DNA from: Streptomyces capillispiralis | GTDB lineage: Bacteria; Actinomycetota; Actinomycetes; Streptomycetales; Streptomycetaceae | NCBI RefSeq assembly: GCF_007829875.1 | Contig: NZ_VIWV01000001.1 | Location: 5,984,501 to 6,048,500 of the forward strand | Reading direction: 5' to 3' | Length of the DNA: 64,000 bases | Shown here: piece by piece, positions 18,701 through 26,532 of the stretch | Numbering within the stretch: position 1 is the first letter of the stretch | Layout: each line of letters opens with the position of its first letter | The notes under the pieces: model-generated | The model's input: only the letters and a program-made list of their open reading frames with translations | What the model was told of the DNA's origin: nothing | Database searches by the model: none | Made by a program: the position numbers and the translations under genes

Positions 18701-19336
18701 TGGGACAAGACCTATCTGCTCGCCCAGGAGCGCGAGATGCTCGGTCTCTACGTCTCCGACCACCCGCTGTTCGGCCTGGAGCACGTGCTGTCCGACAAGG
18801 CGGACGCGGGCATCTCCCAGCTCACCGGCGGCGACTTCGGCGACGGCGCGGTCGTCACCATCGGCGGCATCATCTCGGGCCTCCAGCGCAAGATGACCAA
18901 GCAGGGCAACGCCTGGGCCATCGCCACGGTCGAGGACCTGGCCGGCTCCATCGAGTGCATGTTCTTCCCGGCGACCTACCAGCTCGTCTCGACGCAACTC
19001 GTCGAGGACGCCGTGGTCTTCGTCAAGGGCCGGCTCGACAAGCGCGAGGACGTGCCGCGGCTGGTCGCGATGGAGCTGATGGTCCCCGACCTGTCCAACG
19101 CGGGCACCAACGCGCCCGTGGTGCTCACCATCCCGGCCACCCGCGTGACACCGCCGATGGTCAGCCGGCTCGGCGAGATCCTCACCCACCACAAGGGCGA
19201 CAGCGAGGTCCGGATCAAGCTCCAGGGGCCGACCAGGACGACGGTGCTGCGTCTGGACCGGCACCGGGTCAAGCCCGATCCGGCCCTGTTCGGCGACCTG
19301 AAGGTGCTGCTCGGCCCGTCCTGCCTGGCCGGCTAG
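15797..19336 (+). CDS. dnaE: DNA polymerase III alpha subunit (DnaE1)
   Basis: 1179 aa from GTG 15797 (SD TTGGAGG). Replicative C-family polymerase. The PHP domain is at residues 1 to about 280, with HLHVHTQYSLLDGA and SDHGNLHG; the metal-binding His residues are kept, as in actinobacterial DnaE1 enzymes whose PHP domain proofreads. The polymerase core includes GPGRGSAAGS and PDVDIDFDERRR with the catalytic aspartates, then VHAAGVIM. GYAFNKAHSAAYG marks the fingers. HhH DNA-binding and OB domains follow (GGIISGLQRKMTKQGNAWAIATVEDLAG in part). It is full length for the family. Confidence 0.98.
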   Translation: MSKPPFTHLHVHTQYSLLDGAARLKDMFNACNEMGMTHIAMSDHGNLHGAYDFFHSAQKAGVTPIIGIEAYVAPESRRNKRKIQWGQPHQKRDDVSGSGGYTHKTMWAVNATGLHNLFRLSSDAYAEGWLQKWPRMDKETIAKWSEGIVASTGCPSGELQTRLRLGQFDEALKAAADYQDIFGKDRYFLELMDHGIEIEHRVRDGLLEIGKKLGIPPLVTNDSHYTYAHEATAHDALLCIQTGKNLSDPDRFKFDGTGYYLKSTDEMYAIDSSDAWQQGCANTRLIAEMVDTTGMFEKRDLMPKFDIPEGYTEVSWFREETLRGMHRRFPDGIPDDRMKQVEYEMDTIISMGFPGYFLVVADFIMWAKKQGIAVGPGRGSAAGSIVAYALGITDLDPIPHGLIFERFLNPERISMPDVDIDFDERRRVEVIRYVTEKYGADKVAMIGTYGTIKAKNAIKDSARVLGYPYAMGDRLTKAMPADVLGKGINLDGITNPEHPRYSEAGEIRAMYENEPDVKKVIDTAKGVEGLVRQMGVHAAGVIMSSETITDHVPVWVRHTDGVTITQWDYPSCESLGLLKMDFLGLRNLTIMDDAVKMVKSNKGIDIDLLSLPLDDPTTFELLQRGDTLGVFQFDGGPMRSLLRLMKPDNFEDISAVSALYRPGPMGMNSHTNYALRKNGQQEITPIHPELEEPLKEVLDVTYGLIVYQEQVQKAAQIIAGYSLGEADILRRVMGKKKPEELAKNFVLFQEGARKKGFSDEAIQSLWDVLVPFAGYAFNKAHSAAYGLVSYWTAYLKANHPAEYMAALLTSVKDDKDKSAVYLNECRRMGIRVLPPNVNESESNFAAQGDDVILFGLSAVRNVGTNVVESIIKCRKAKGKYASFPDYLDKVEAVVCNKRTTESLIKAGAFDSMGHTRKGLTAQYEPMIDNVVAVKRKEAEGQFDLFGGMGEAETSEPGFGLDVTFTDDEWDKTYLLAQEREMLGLYVSDHPLFGLEHVLSDKADAGISQLTGGDFGDGAVVTIGGIISGLQRKMTKQGNAWAIATVEDLAGSIECMFFPATYQLVSTQLVEDAVVFVKGRLDKREDVPRLVAMELMVPDLSNAGTNAPVVLTIPATRVTPPMVSRLGEILTHHKGDSEVRIKLQGPTRTTVLRLDRHRVKPDPALFGDLKVLLGPSCLAG

Positions 19337-19357
19337 CACCGTCCGGCCGACGCGCTC

Positions 19358-19389
19358 GAGGGGCGCACCCCGCAGTGGGTGCGCCCCTC
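19358..19389. terminator. Strong 13-bp hairpin terminator after dnaE
   Basis: GAGGGGCGCACCC pairs perfectly with GGGTGCGCCCCTC across a six-base loop, 21 nt after the dnaE stop. The small minus-strand gene ends 38 nt further on, so the hairpin can serve both directions. Confidence 0.8.
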
Positions 19390-19427
19390 TTCATGTGCCG
19401 GGGCCGCGACGGCCCGTCACCGGGACG

Positions 19428-19595
19428 TCAGTTGTGGCCGAAGCGCTTCTGCCGGCCCTTGCCCCGGCCGACCTCGCCGGGGAGGACCTGTGTGGTGCGC
19501 TGCTCGTCCGGCGTCTCCATGGTGGACGTCTGCGTCGCCCGCTGGGCGCGCTCGGCCTGCGGCTGCTTACGGTCACGGTTCTTGTTCTTGGCCAT
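19428..19595 (-). CDS. Small basic hypothetical protein (55 aa)
   Basis: ATG 19595 has a strong SD (CAGGAGGCACC). The 55-residue product starts MAKNKNRDRKQPQAERAQ and ends GRGKGRQKRFGHN. Both ends are strongly basic, the middle is polar (TSTMETPDEQRTTQ), and there is no hydrophobic segment. The SD, a clean reading frame and the terminator facing its 3' end support it being real. I recall similar short proteins in other Streptomyces but no function. It is convergent with dnaE and divergent from the NYN-domain gene. Confidence 0.8.
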   Translation of the reverse strand: MAKNKNRDRKQPQAERAQRATQTSTMETPDEQRTTQVLPGEVGRGKGRQKRFGHN

Positions 19596-19815
19596 GGTGG
19601 TGCCTCCTGTGGGGACTAGGGGCCAGGGCCGGGACCAGATTCACATAGCCCGACAACCCGCGCATGTCAGACAATTACCGTGTGTCACCGGGGTGGTCGG
19701 GGGAGGAAGTGTGGAAACGCCACGCCGAAGATCGAGTTCGGGCCGTTAACCCCGGCGTGGTCGGGCAGACTCGAAGCAAGCCCGAAGCAAACCTCCCGGA
19801 AAGAGGGTGGATCGC

Positions 19816-21024
19816 GTGGACCGCTGCATCGTCCTGGTGGACGCCGGGTATCTGCTGGGGGCCGCCGCCAGTCTCCTCGCCGGGGAGCCGTCGCGGTCCC
19901 GCATCACCGTCGACCACGCGGCCCTCATCCAGGGGTTGCGCGATCGCGCCGAGAACGACACGCGGCAGCCGCTGCTGCGCATCTACTGGTTCGACGGCGC
20001 CCCCGACCGCGTCCCGCAGCCCGAGCACCGCAGGCTGCGCGTGATGCCCCGGGTCACCGTCCGGCTGGGGGCGCTGACCCGCAGCGACGGCCGCTGGGCG
20101 CAGAAGGGCGTCGACGCCGCCATGCACGCCGAGCTGACCGAGCTGGCCCGCAACCGCGCCTGCTCCGACATCGTCCTGGTCACCGGCGACGGCGATCTGC
20201 TGCCCGGCATGATGGCCGCCAAGGAGCACGGCGTCGCCGTGCACCTGTGGGCCGTACAGGCCGCCGACGGGGACTACAACCAGTCCGAGGACCTGGTCGC
20301 CGAGGCCGACGAACGCCGCGTGCTGGACCGGGCGTGGATCACCCAGGCCGTACGGGCCAAGGAGTCCACCGGCGTGTGCGCGCCGCCGTCCCTGCCGCGG
20401 CCGGAGATCGCGGCGATCCTCTCCGCCCCGCTGCCGGACTCCGCGCTCGCCGCGGCGGCCGAGCGGACCGCCCAGGAGCCCCCGCACCCGGCCGCCGCGG
20501 CGCACAACGGCACCGCCGAGCGGGCGCCCACCGCCAAGGGCGTCCCCACCCCGAAGGACCTGGCCGCGCTGCGCAGCCCCGCCCCGCACCCGGCGCAGCA
20601 GCCCGCCTCCGCCACCCTGCGCTGGTCCTCGGACAAGGGCTGGGTCGACCGGCCCGTCGCCGAGCCGCCGGACGCCGCCTCCATGCCGACGCTCGCCCAG
20701 CTGACCACGGCCGAGCAGCGGTGGGCCGACCGCGAGGAGGACATCACCACCGTCGGCGGCGACCCCTTCGAGGTGGGGCAGGTCTTCGCGCGGCGCTGGG
20801 TGGAGCGGCTCGGCGACCAGAGCCACCTCCAGAAGCTGTCCGCCATGTACCCCCGCATCCCGCACCGCGTCGACGGCGAGCTGCTGCGCTACGCGGCCCG
20901 CTTCGGGCTCCTGGCCCACAAGGACGACCAGATCGACGAACGCGACCGTTACGCCATCCGGGCGGGCTTCTGGCGCGAGCTGGACCTGCGCACCGGTACG
21001 GAGCGGGCTCCCGCGGGGGAATGA
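19816..21024 (+). CDS. NYN-domain (PIN-like) putative ribonuclease
   Basis: 402 aa from GTG 19816 (SD AGAGGG, 8 nt); GTG 19807 is a less well-spaced alternative. The N-terminal ~180 residues are a NYN/LabA-type PIN-like domain: IVLVDAGYLLGAA, QKGVDAAMHAEL and IVLVTGDGDLLPGM carry the acidic metal-binding residues in order. An Ala/Pro-rich linker (about residues 190-290) leads to a C-terminal domain of about 100 residues (GQVFARRWVERLGDQSHLQKL) ending LDLRTGTERAPAGE. It probably cleaves RNA; the target is unknown. The 220 nt upstream (19596-19815) contain no recognised gene. Confidence 0.88.
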   Translation: MDRCIVLVDAGYLLGAAASLLAGEPSRSRITVDHAALIQGLRDRAENDTRQPLLRIYWFDGAPDRVPQPEHRRLRVMPRVTVRLGALTRSDGRWAQKGVDAAMHAELTELARNRACSDIVLVTGDGDLLPGMMAAKEHGVAVHLWAVQAADGDYNQSEDLVAEADERRVLDRAWITQAVRAKESTGVCAPPSLPRPEIAAILSAPLPDSALAAAAERTAQEPPHPAAAAHNGTAERAPTAKGVPTPKDLAALRSPAPHPAQQPASATLRWSSDKGWVDRPVAEPPDAASMPTLAQLTTAEQRWADREEDITTVGGDPFEVGQVFARRWVERLGDQSHLQKLSAMYPRIPHRVDGELLRYAARFGLLAHKDDQIDERDRYAIRAGFWRELDLRTGTERAPAGE

Positions 21025-21108
21025 GCGGGCCTCCCGGCCCGGCGGGCGGTTGGGGCGGGTTTGCGGGCACCGGGGTGACCCGAGGGAGGGGCGGGGACGC
21101 CGACCCCG

Positions 21109-21114
21109 TAGGCT
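21109..21114 (+). promoter_or_regulatory. Candidate -10 (TAGGCT) for a leaderless ABC-transporter mRNA
   Basis: TAGGCT is 8 nt upstream of GTG 21123 with no SD between. The same hexamer and spacing precede the trpM and chorismate mutase starts in this window. Confidence 0.5.
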
Positions 21115-21122
21115 CGTCCCTT

Positions 21123-22142
21123 GTGAGTACGCGCGCGGCACAGGCATTCCGGCACGGTGGTGACGTCGTGTGTGCGGTGCGCGGGCTGACCAAGACCTAT
21201 CCGGCGGTGCGCGGACGGCGCGGCGTCCCGGCCACCCCCGAGGTCCGCGCCACCAACGACGTACGGCTGGACATCCGGCGCGGTGAGATCTTCGGCCTGC
21301 TCGGGCCGAACGGCGCCGGCAAGTCCACCCTCGTACGCCAGCTGACCGGGCTGATGCGGCCCGACCGCGGCAGCGTGGAGATCCTCGGCCACGACATCGT
21401 GCGCCACCCCGAGCGGGCCTCGCGCATCCTCGCCTACCTCGGCCAGGAGTCCAGCGCCCTCGACGAACTGACCGTGTCCCTGGCCGCCGAGACCACCGGC
21501 CGGCTGCGCGGGCTCGACGTGCGGCGCGCCCGGGCCGAACGGGACGACGTCCTGGACGAACTGGGGCTCACGCCCCTCGCCGGACGCCCGCTGAAGAAGC
21601 TCTCCGGCGGCCAGCGCCGACTGGCCTGCTTCGCCGCCGCGCTGGTGGGGGAGCGGCCGCTGCTCGTGCTCGACGAGCCGACCACCGGCATGGACCCCGT
21701 GGCCCGGCGGGCGGTGTGGTCCGCCGTCGACCGGCGCCGCGGCGACCGCGGCACGACCGTGCTGCTGGTCACCCACAACGTCATCGAGGCCGAGACCGTC
21801 CTCGACCGGGTCGCCGTCCTCGACCGGGGCCGGGTCATCGCCTGCGACACCCCGGCCGGACTCAAGGAACAGGTCGCCGGCGAGGTCCGGGTCGACCTGG
21901 TGTGGCGTGCGGCGCCCCCGCTGCACGTGCCCGAGGTGGCCGCGCTGCGCGACCGGGTCGAGGAGTCCGGCCGCCGCTGGACCCTGCGACTGGCGCCCGA
22001 GGAGGCCCGTACGGTCGTCGCCACCGTCACCGGCGGGGCCGCCTTCGCCGCCCTGGACGACTTCACGCTGGCCACGCCGAGCCTGGAGGACGTCTACCTG
22101 GCGCTGGGCGGCGCCGTGCGGCAGGGGCTGGTGAAGGCGTGA
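21123..22142 (+). CDS. ABC transporter ATP-binding protein (DrrA-like exporter type)
   Basis: 339 aa. All nucleotide-binding motifs are present: Walker A GPNGAGKST, Q-loop GQESSALDELT, signature LSGGQ, Walker B LLVLDEP, D-loop TTGMDP and H-loop VTHNV. A C-terminal extension of about 90 residues after DTPAGLKEQVAG resembles that of the DrrA/daunorubicin-resistance ATPase group, whose partners are ABC-2 permeases. The following gene is such a permease and overlaps it. The transported substrate is unknown. Confidence 0.94.
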   Translation: MSTRAAQAFRHGGDVVCAVRGLTKTYPAVRGRRGVPATPEVRATNDVRLDIRRGEIFGLLGPNGAGKSTLVRQLTGLMRPDRGSVEILGHDIVRHPERASRILAYLGQESSALDELTVSLAAETTGRLRGLDVRRARAERDDVLDELGLTPLAGRPLKKLSGGQRRLACFAAALVGERPLLVLDEPTTGMDPVARRAVWSAVDRRRGDRGTTVLLVTHNVIEAETVLDRVAVLDRGRVIACDTPAGLKEQVAGEVRVDLVWRAAPPLHVPEVAALRDRVEESGRRWTLRLAPEEARTVVATVTGGAAFAALDDFTLATPSLEDVYLALGGAVRQGLVKA

Positions 22143-23053
22143 GCGCCCGGGCCGTGAGCGCACAGGCCGCCGTTTCCGTATCCGACGGGGCGAACGCCGG
22201 AGTGGATCCCGACGAAGGGGAGCAGCACGACGTGAGTGTCGTACCCGCCGAAGTCCTGCCGGGCGGCGCCCTGGCCCTGGACCAGGCCGCGCCGGAACCG
22301 GCCCAGCTCGGCCCGCGGGCGCGGCTGTGGCCGTCGCTGGCGGCCGTGTACCGGGCGCAGCTGTCCCGGGCGCGGGTCGCGCGGATCCCGCTGCTGTTCG
22401 TGGCGACCTTCCAGTCGGTCGGCATCATGATCCTGATGCGCGGGGTCGTGGACGGCGGCGGCGAGGCGCAGGCCGTGGTCGCCGGCTCGGCGGTGCTGGT
22501 CGTCGCCTTCGTGGCGCTGAACCTCCTCGCCCAGTACTTCGGGCAGCTGCGGGCCAGCGGCGGACTCGACCACTACGCGACCCTGCCCGTGCCGCCGGCC
22601 GCGGTGGTGCTGGGCGCGGCGGGCGCGTACGCCTCCTTCACCGTGCCGGGGACCGTCGTCACCGCCGTCTTCGGCTGCGTGCTGTTCGGGCTGCCGGTGG
22701 CACACCTGTGGGTGCTGGCCGCGGTGATCCCGCTCGCGGGCGCCGCGCTCGCCGGGCTCGGCGCGGCCCTCGGTCTGCTCGCGCCCCGGCCCGAACTGGC
22801 CACCCTGCTCGGGCAGCTGGGCATGTCGGCGGCGCTGCTGCTGGGCGTGCTGCCGTCGGAGCGGATGCCGGAGGCGGTGCGCCTGGCCCGCGACCTGCTG
22901 CCCTCGACGTACGGCGTCGAGGCCTTCGCCCGGACCTTCGGACCCCACCCCGACTGGGCCCGTGTGCTCGGTGACCTCGCCGTGTGCGGGGGCGTCGGCG
23001 TGATCTCGCTGGCGGTGGCGACCTGGGCGTACCGCAGGGCGGCCGTCCGGTGA
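22139..23053 (+). CDS. ABC-2 type transporter permease
   Basis: 304 aa from GTG 22139, which overlaps the ATPase stop (GTGA). GTG 22232, with a better SD (AAGGGGAG), would give 273 aa and remove a low-complexity polar head. After a cytoplasmic N-terminus, about six membrane segments follow, among them RIPLLFVATFQSVGIMILM, AVVAGSAVLVVAFVALNLLA and LWVLAAVIPLAGAALAGLGAALG. The layout matches ABC-2 permeases that pair with DrrA-like ATPases. It would form an exporter with the preceding gene. Confidence 0.9.
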   Translation: MSARAVSAQAAVSVSDGANAGVDPDEGEQHDVSVVPAEVLPGGALALDQAAPEPAQLGPRARLWPSLAAVYRAQLSRARVARIPLLFVATFQSVGIMILMRGVVDGGGEAQAVVAGSAVLVVAFVALNLLAQYFGQLRASGGLDHYATLPVPPAAVVLGAAGAYASFTVPGTVVTAVFGCVLFGLPVAHLWVLAAVIPLAGAALAGLGAALGLLAPRPELATLLGQLGMSAALLLGVLPSERMPEAVRLARDLLPSTYGVEAFARTFGPHPDWARVLGDLAVCGGVGVISLAVATWAYRRAAVR

Positions 23054-23087
23054 CGCGCCGCACAGCGGGGCCTGGCACGATGGCAGG

Positions 23088-23795
23088 GTGAGCGCACCTC
23101 TGACACCCCCACCGCCTCCACACGAACATTCCGCGCGGGACGCGTGGCAGCCCCCGGCGCACGGCCCCCTCCAGCACTCCGGGAGCACCGGGCCCGCCGG
23201 GTATCCGCGGCACGGCTGGGGGCACGACCAGGACGGCCCCGGGATGAGGACCGAAGTGCGGGAGGCCGCCGTGACGGCGGTGGCGGTGGCGCTCGGCGGA
23301 GTGCTGCTCGGCGTGCTGTGGTGGTGGCTGGCGCCGCGCGTGCCGCTGGTGGGCGACGTGGCCGGCGACACCTGGGTCGTCTACTTCAAGGACTCCGAGG
23401 GTGAGCAGGCCGCCGGGGTGGACGGCACGTTCTCACTGCTCGCCCTGGGCTTCGGCGCGCTGTGCGCGCTCGTCGCGTTCCTGGTGCGCCGCCGCGGCGG
23501 GGTGCCGCTGGTGGTGGCGCTGGCCGTCGGAGGGCTGCTGGGATCGCTGCTGGCCTGGCGGCTCGGGGTGTGGCTCGGGCCGCCGCAGGACGTGATGGCG
23601 CAGGCCAGGAGCGCCGGCAAGGGCGTCACCTTCGACGCGCCGCTGAAGCTGAGCGCCAAGGGCGCGCTGCTGGTCTGGCCGTTCGCGGCACTGGTCGTGC
23701 ACCTGGGCCTGACGGGCCTGTTCGGCCCCCGGGACCCGGACCCCTTCGCGCCCCAGGGACCGTACGCCGCGGACGGCGGCGGGCAGAAGGCCTAG
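23088..23795 (+). CDS. Conserved membrane protein, possibly DUF2567-like
   Basis: 235 aa from GTG 23088; CACGAT 6 nt upstream and no SD suggest a leaderless mRNA. A Pro/His-rich cytoplasmic head of about 60 residues precedes roughly four membrane helices: VTAVAVALGGVLLGVLWWWL, SLLALGFGALCALVAFLV, LVVALAVGGLLGSLLAWRLGVWLG and LLVWPFAALVVHLGLTGLFG. The head/helix pattern is like actinobacterial DUF2567 proteins, which have no known function; this is a tentative match. Its stop codon TAG is formed at the left edge of the MITE-like element. Confidence 0.8.
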   Translation: MSAPLTPPPPPHEHSARDAWQPPAHGPLQHSGSTGPAGYPRHGWGHDQDGPGMRTEVREAAVTAVAVALGGVLLGVLWWWLAPRVPLVGDVAGDTWVVYFKDSEGEQAAGVDGTFSLLALGFGALCALVAFLVRRRGGVPLVVALAVGGLLGSLLAWRLGVWLGPPQDVMAQARSAGKGVTFDAPLKLSAKGALLVWPFAALVVHLGLTGLFGPRDPDPFAPQGPYAADGGGQKA

Positions 23796-23913
23796 GGTCT
23801 GTCGTTCGGGACCGTGCCCGCGTCACGGGCGTGGCACGCACGCACCACGCCCCGCTCGGGTGGGCTGAGAGGCGCGGTCTTCCTCGGCCGGCCTGATCCG
23901 GACGACAGACCCT
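23794..23913. mobile_element. MITE-like 120-bp element with terminal inverted repeats
   Basis: Both ends carry the exact 12-bp inverted repeat AGGGTCTGTCGT (23794-23805) / ACGACAGACCCT (23902-23913), and similarity continues imperfectly inwards (TCGGGA versus CCGGAT). The interior has no ORF. The ends resemble those I recall for small IS5-type intergenic repeats of Streptomyces. No clear target duplication is seen; CTA-like flanks on the left are not repeated on the right. It sits between two convergent genes, so it may also act as a transcription stop. The remaining 112 nt to 24025 hold nothing recognised. Confidence 0.6.
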
Positions 23914-24025
23914 GGGGACGCCGCACGGCCGGCCCGGTGTGGCCTCCGGGCAGGCCGGTGACGGGGCCGGTCCGGCGCTGCCCGCGGCCGCTTCGGCGTG
24001 TCTCTCCCGGTGCACGGGTGAGGGC

Positions 24026-24526
24026 CTACGCGCGTCCGATCGGTGCCAGGGTCGCCGAGGTCAGCTCGGTCAGGTCGCCGGGGGAGAGCTCGACCTCCAG
24101 GCCGCGGCGGCCGGCCGAGACGCAGACCGTGCCGTGCCGCGTGGCCGACTGGTCCACGACCGTCGGCAGCCGCTTGCGCTGGCCGAGCGGGGAGATGCCG
24201 CCGCGGACGTACCCCGTGGTGCGTTCCGCCAGCGCCGGGTCGGCCATCGCCGCCCGCTTGCCGCCGACCGCCGCCGCGAGGGCCTTCAGGTCCAGCTGGC
24301 CCGCCACCGGGACCACCGCCACCGTCAGCACGCCGTCGACGTCCGCCACCAGCGTCTTGAAGACCCGCTCCGGCGAGACGCCCATCGCCTCGGCCGCCTC
24401 CTCGCCGTACGACGGGTGGGAGGGGTCGTGGTCGTAGGAGTGGACGGTGAACGGCACACCGGCCGCGGTGAGCGCGACCGTGGCGGGCGTGCCCGCGGAC
24501 TGCTGCTTCTTGGACTTCTTCGCCAT
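24026..24526 (-). CDS. YbaK/EbsC-family Cys-tRNA(Pro) deacylase
   Basis: 166 aa from ATG 24526, preceded by only a weak SD. After a lysine-rich start (MAKKSKKQQ) comes the aminoacyl-tRNA editing fold: GVPFTVHSYDHDP, VFKTLVADVDG (the K-T-L motif with the catalytic Lys), TTGYVRGGISPLGQRKRLPTVVD and a C-terminal GRRGLEVELSPGDL. The family hydrolyses mischarged Cys-tRNA-Pro in trans. It lies 28 nt downstream of the Lon-N-type gene on the same strand. Confidence 0.93.
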   Translation of the reverse strand: MAKKSKKQQSAGTPATVALTAAGVPFTVHSYDHDPSHPSYGEEAAEAMGVSPERVFKTLVADVDGVLTVAVVPVAGQLDLKALAAAVGGKRAAMADPALAERTTGYVRGGISPLGQRKRLPTVVDQSATRHGTVCVSAGRRGLEVELSPGDLTELTSATLAPIGRA

Positions 24527-24554
24527 CGCGGCCGGTACCCCGTTAGGTCGTGCG

Positions 24555-25295
24555 TCAGTTGAGACTGGTCGGGCCGCGCGTCAGGTCCGACGACGGCAAC
24601 GAGGGCAGGTTACGGATGATGGCCGTCTCCCGGCGAAGGAGTTTCAGTTCGTCGCGGAGCCGGGAGGCGGTGTCCGGTGCCTGGAGCAGACGCTGCTTCG
24701 TCGGCGTGTCCAGCATCATCGCGGCGGCGACCAGGTAGGAGACGACGCCCGGCTCGTCCGGCAGGTCCGCGCCGGTCGACAGGGACCGCTCGCGCGCCCC
24801 CGCCAGCCGCTTCTGGTACTGGCGGAACGCCCGCAGCACCCCCTCCGCCAGCGCCCCCGCCTCCTCGCCGGGATCCTCCTCCACCGGCTCCGCCTCGGCG
24901 GTCAGGAACGGGCCCGAGGAGTCGACCGACAGCAGCCGGATCCGGGTGGTGCCGGTCGCCAGCACCTCGAAGGTGCCGTCCGCCCGTTCCCGGATCGTCG
25001 CCGCGTCGGCCACACAGGCCACCTTGTGGAAGGCGCGCAGCGGGTCGGTGCCGAAGCCGGCCGCCGGGCCCCGGTCGGGCACCGCCGTCGGGTCCGGCAT
25101 GCCGGGCACGCTCGGGGCCACCTCGTGGCCGTCGCGGATCGCCACGACGGCGAACCTGCGCGGCTCGTCCTCGGGGGTCTTCAGCAACTCGCGCATCATG
25201 GCGCGATAGCGCTCCTCGAAGACGCTGAGCGGAAGCACGAGCCCCGGGAACAGCACCGTGTTCAGGGGGAAGAGCGGAAGCCGGACGGTGGTCAC
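24555..25295 (-). CDS. Lon substrate-binding (LON) domain protein without ATPase
   Basis: 246 aa from GTG 25295. The N-terminal RLPLFPLNTVLFPGLVLPLSVFEERYR is the hallmark of the Lon N-terminal domain, with RFAVVAIRDG and ATGTTRIRLLSVD following. A helical tail (LLQAPDTASRLRDELKLLRRE) completes the domain. No AAA+ or Ser-Lys protease part is present, so it is one of the stand-alone LON-domain proteins common in actinobacteria. Its role, perhaps as an adaptor, is unknown. Confidence 0.92.
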   Translation of the reverse strand: MTTVRLPLFPLNTVLFPGLVLPLSVFEERYRAMMRELLKTPEDEPRRFAVVAIRDGHEVAPSVPGMPDPTAVPDRGPAAGFGTDPLRAFHKVACVADAATIRERADGTFEVLATGTTRIRLLSVDSSGPFLTAEAEPVEEDPGEEAGALAEGVLRAFRQYQKRLAGARERSLSTGADLPDEPGVVSYLVAAAMMLDTPTKQRLLQAPDTASRLRDELKLLRRETAIIRNLPSLPSSDLTRGPTSLN

Positions 25296-25306
25296 GACGC
25301 AAAAGC

Positions 25307-26371
25307 CTAATGGTCGCCGAAGCGGACTCGCCCGCCCTGCTCATCTCGCGGACGCTCGGAGGTCCGCAAGGAGGCATTCGTTCCGGCCGCGGGGGCCCCG
25401 GACACCACCGCCGCGCGTACGGCCTGACGCACCTCGAGGAACCGGCCGAGCGGATCCTCGGCGTCCCGGTCCCACGGGAAGGACGTGGCGTACGGGCCGG
25501 TCAGACGCAGCTGCTCCAGGGCGTCCTGCCAGCGCTCCAGGCGGACGAGGACGTAGACCAGCAGGTTGCGCAGCTCGGCCGGCCAGCAGCGGCCCGCCGG
25601 CAGCCGGGCGGACAGCGCGACGGCACGGTCGGCCGCCGCCTCCACCCGCTCGCGCGGCACCTCGGGACCGCAGCCGTCGGTCAGATAGCCGAACGCCGCC
25701 CGCAGCGGCAGCGCCTGCGTGAGCGCGTCCCGCGGCGCGTCCTGTGCGGCCAGGTCGGCGAAGTCGAAGCACTCGCGGTGCGAACCGTGCCACGAGGACG
25801 CCAGGTAGCGCAGGGCCGCCACATGGCAGCCGTAGTGGTGCGGGGCGCGGCGGACCGCCGCCTCCCACAGCTCCTCGAAGTAGGTGTGACCGGCGCGCGC
25901 GCCCCGGGCGTGGTCCAGGGCGATCCGCCAGGGCACCGGGTCGCGGCCGTCCGACCGGGCGGCGGCCGTGATCAGCGGGCTCACCTCGCGCAGCAGCTCG
26001 GCCCGGGCCGGTGAGCCCCAGGCGCGGTCCACCGCCCGCTGGGCGTCCACCAGCAGCCCGTCGGGGTCGTGCGGGGCGAGGGCGCGCCAGGCGTCCAGCC
26101 ACTCGGGGCGCGCGTGCGCGAAGCGGGCGAGGCGCCGCACATACCGGTCGCGGTGCTCCCAGGCGCCCGTGCGCCGGGTGGCGGCGAGCAGGTCGGCGGC
26201 CGGTACGTGGTCGCCGTCCGCCGCCCCGACCAGCGCCGGGCCCAGCATGTCGTCGGGTGCGTCGAGGAGCACCTCGTCGTCGGCGGGCAGCGCGACGAGG
26301 ACGGCGGGCGCGGGGCCCGTCGACCTGCCGCGCACCCGGGAGGTACGGGTGAACCCGTGCAGCAGAGCCAT
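25307..26371 (-). CDS. Hypothetical protein with helical-repeat-like C-terminal half
   Basis: 354 aa from ATG 26371. No named family recognised. The N-terminal ~90 residues contain PAVLVALPADDEVLLDAP and LAATRRTGAWEHRDRYVRRLARFAHARPEWLD. The rest is almost entirely helical and Ala/Arg-rich (YLASSWHGSHRECFDFADLAAQDAP; ALPLRAAFGYL; LLVYVLVRLERWQDALEQL), reminiscent of TPR/SEL-like solenoids. No signal peptide or membrane helix is seen. It ends 12 nt upstream of the LON-domain gene, so the three genes YbaK, LON and this one probably form one operon. Confidence 0.75.
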   Translation of the reverse strand: MALLHGFTRTSRVRGRSTGPAPAVLVALPADDEVLLDAPDDMLGPALVGAADGDHVPAADLLAATRRTGAWEHRDRYVRRLARFAHARPEWLDAWRALAPHDPDGLLVDAQRAVDRAWGSPARAELLREVSPLITAAARSDGRDPVPWRIALDHARGARAGHTYFEELWEAAVRRAPHHYGCHVAALRYLASSWHGSHRECFDFADLAAQDAPRDALTQALPLRAAFGYLTDGCGPEVPRERVEAAADRAVALSARLPAGRCWPAELRNLLVYVLVRLERWQDALEQLRLTGPYATSFPWDRDAEDPLGRFLEVRQAVRAAVVSGAPAAGTNASLRTSERPRDEQGGRVRFGDH

Positions 26372-26462
26372 GGTTGGACCATTGAAAGTCCGCAGGTCAC
26401 AGCGGCGCCAGAGCCCACACGGAAGTCGGGGAAAGTTGTACGGGGCTCGGTCAAGGCCCGGT

Positions 26463-26501
26463 AAAAAGCAGAGGCCCCCTCACCTTGCACCGGGCCCCTG
26501 C
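26463..26501 (-). terminator. Intrinsic terminator with U5 tail
   Basis: On the minus strand GCAGGGGCCC ... GGGCCTCTGC forms a 10-bp stem with one G-U pair, followed immediately by TTTTT. It lies 32 nt past the stop of the membrane protein gene ending at 26533. A clear U-run is rare in this genome. Confidence 0.75.
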
Positions 26502-26532
26502 CGCCCCATGAGCCACAGGAGTCTCGGCAACC

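Noticed and set aside
15143..19339. 1398-codon open frame on the minus strand opposite dnaE
   Set aside because: Shadow of the GC-rich dnaE coding strand: composition is Val/Leu/Asp/His/Gly-biased, there is no family motif, and dnaE itself is certain.
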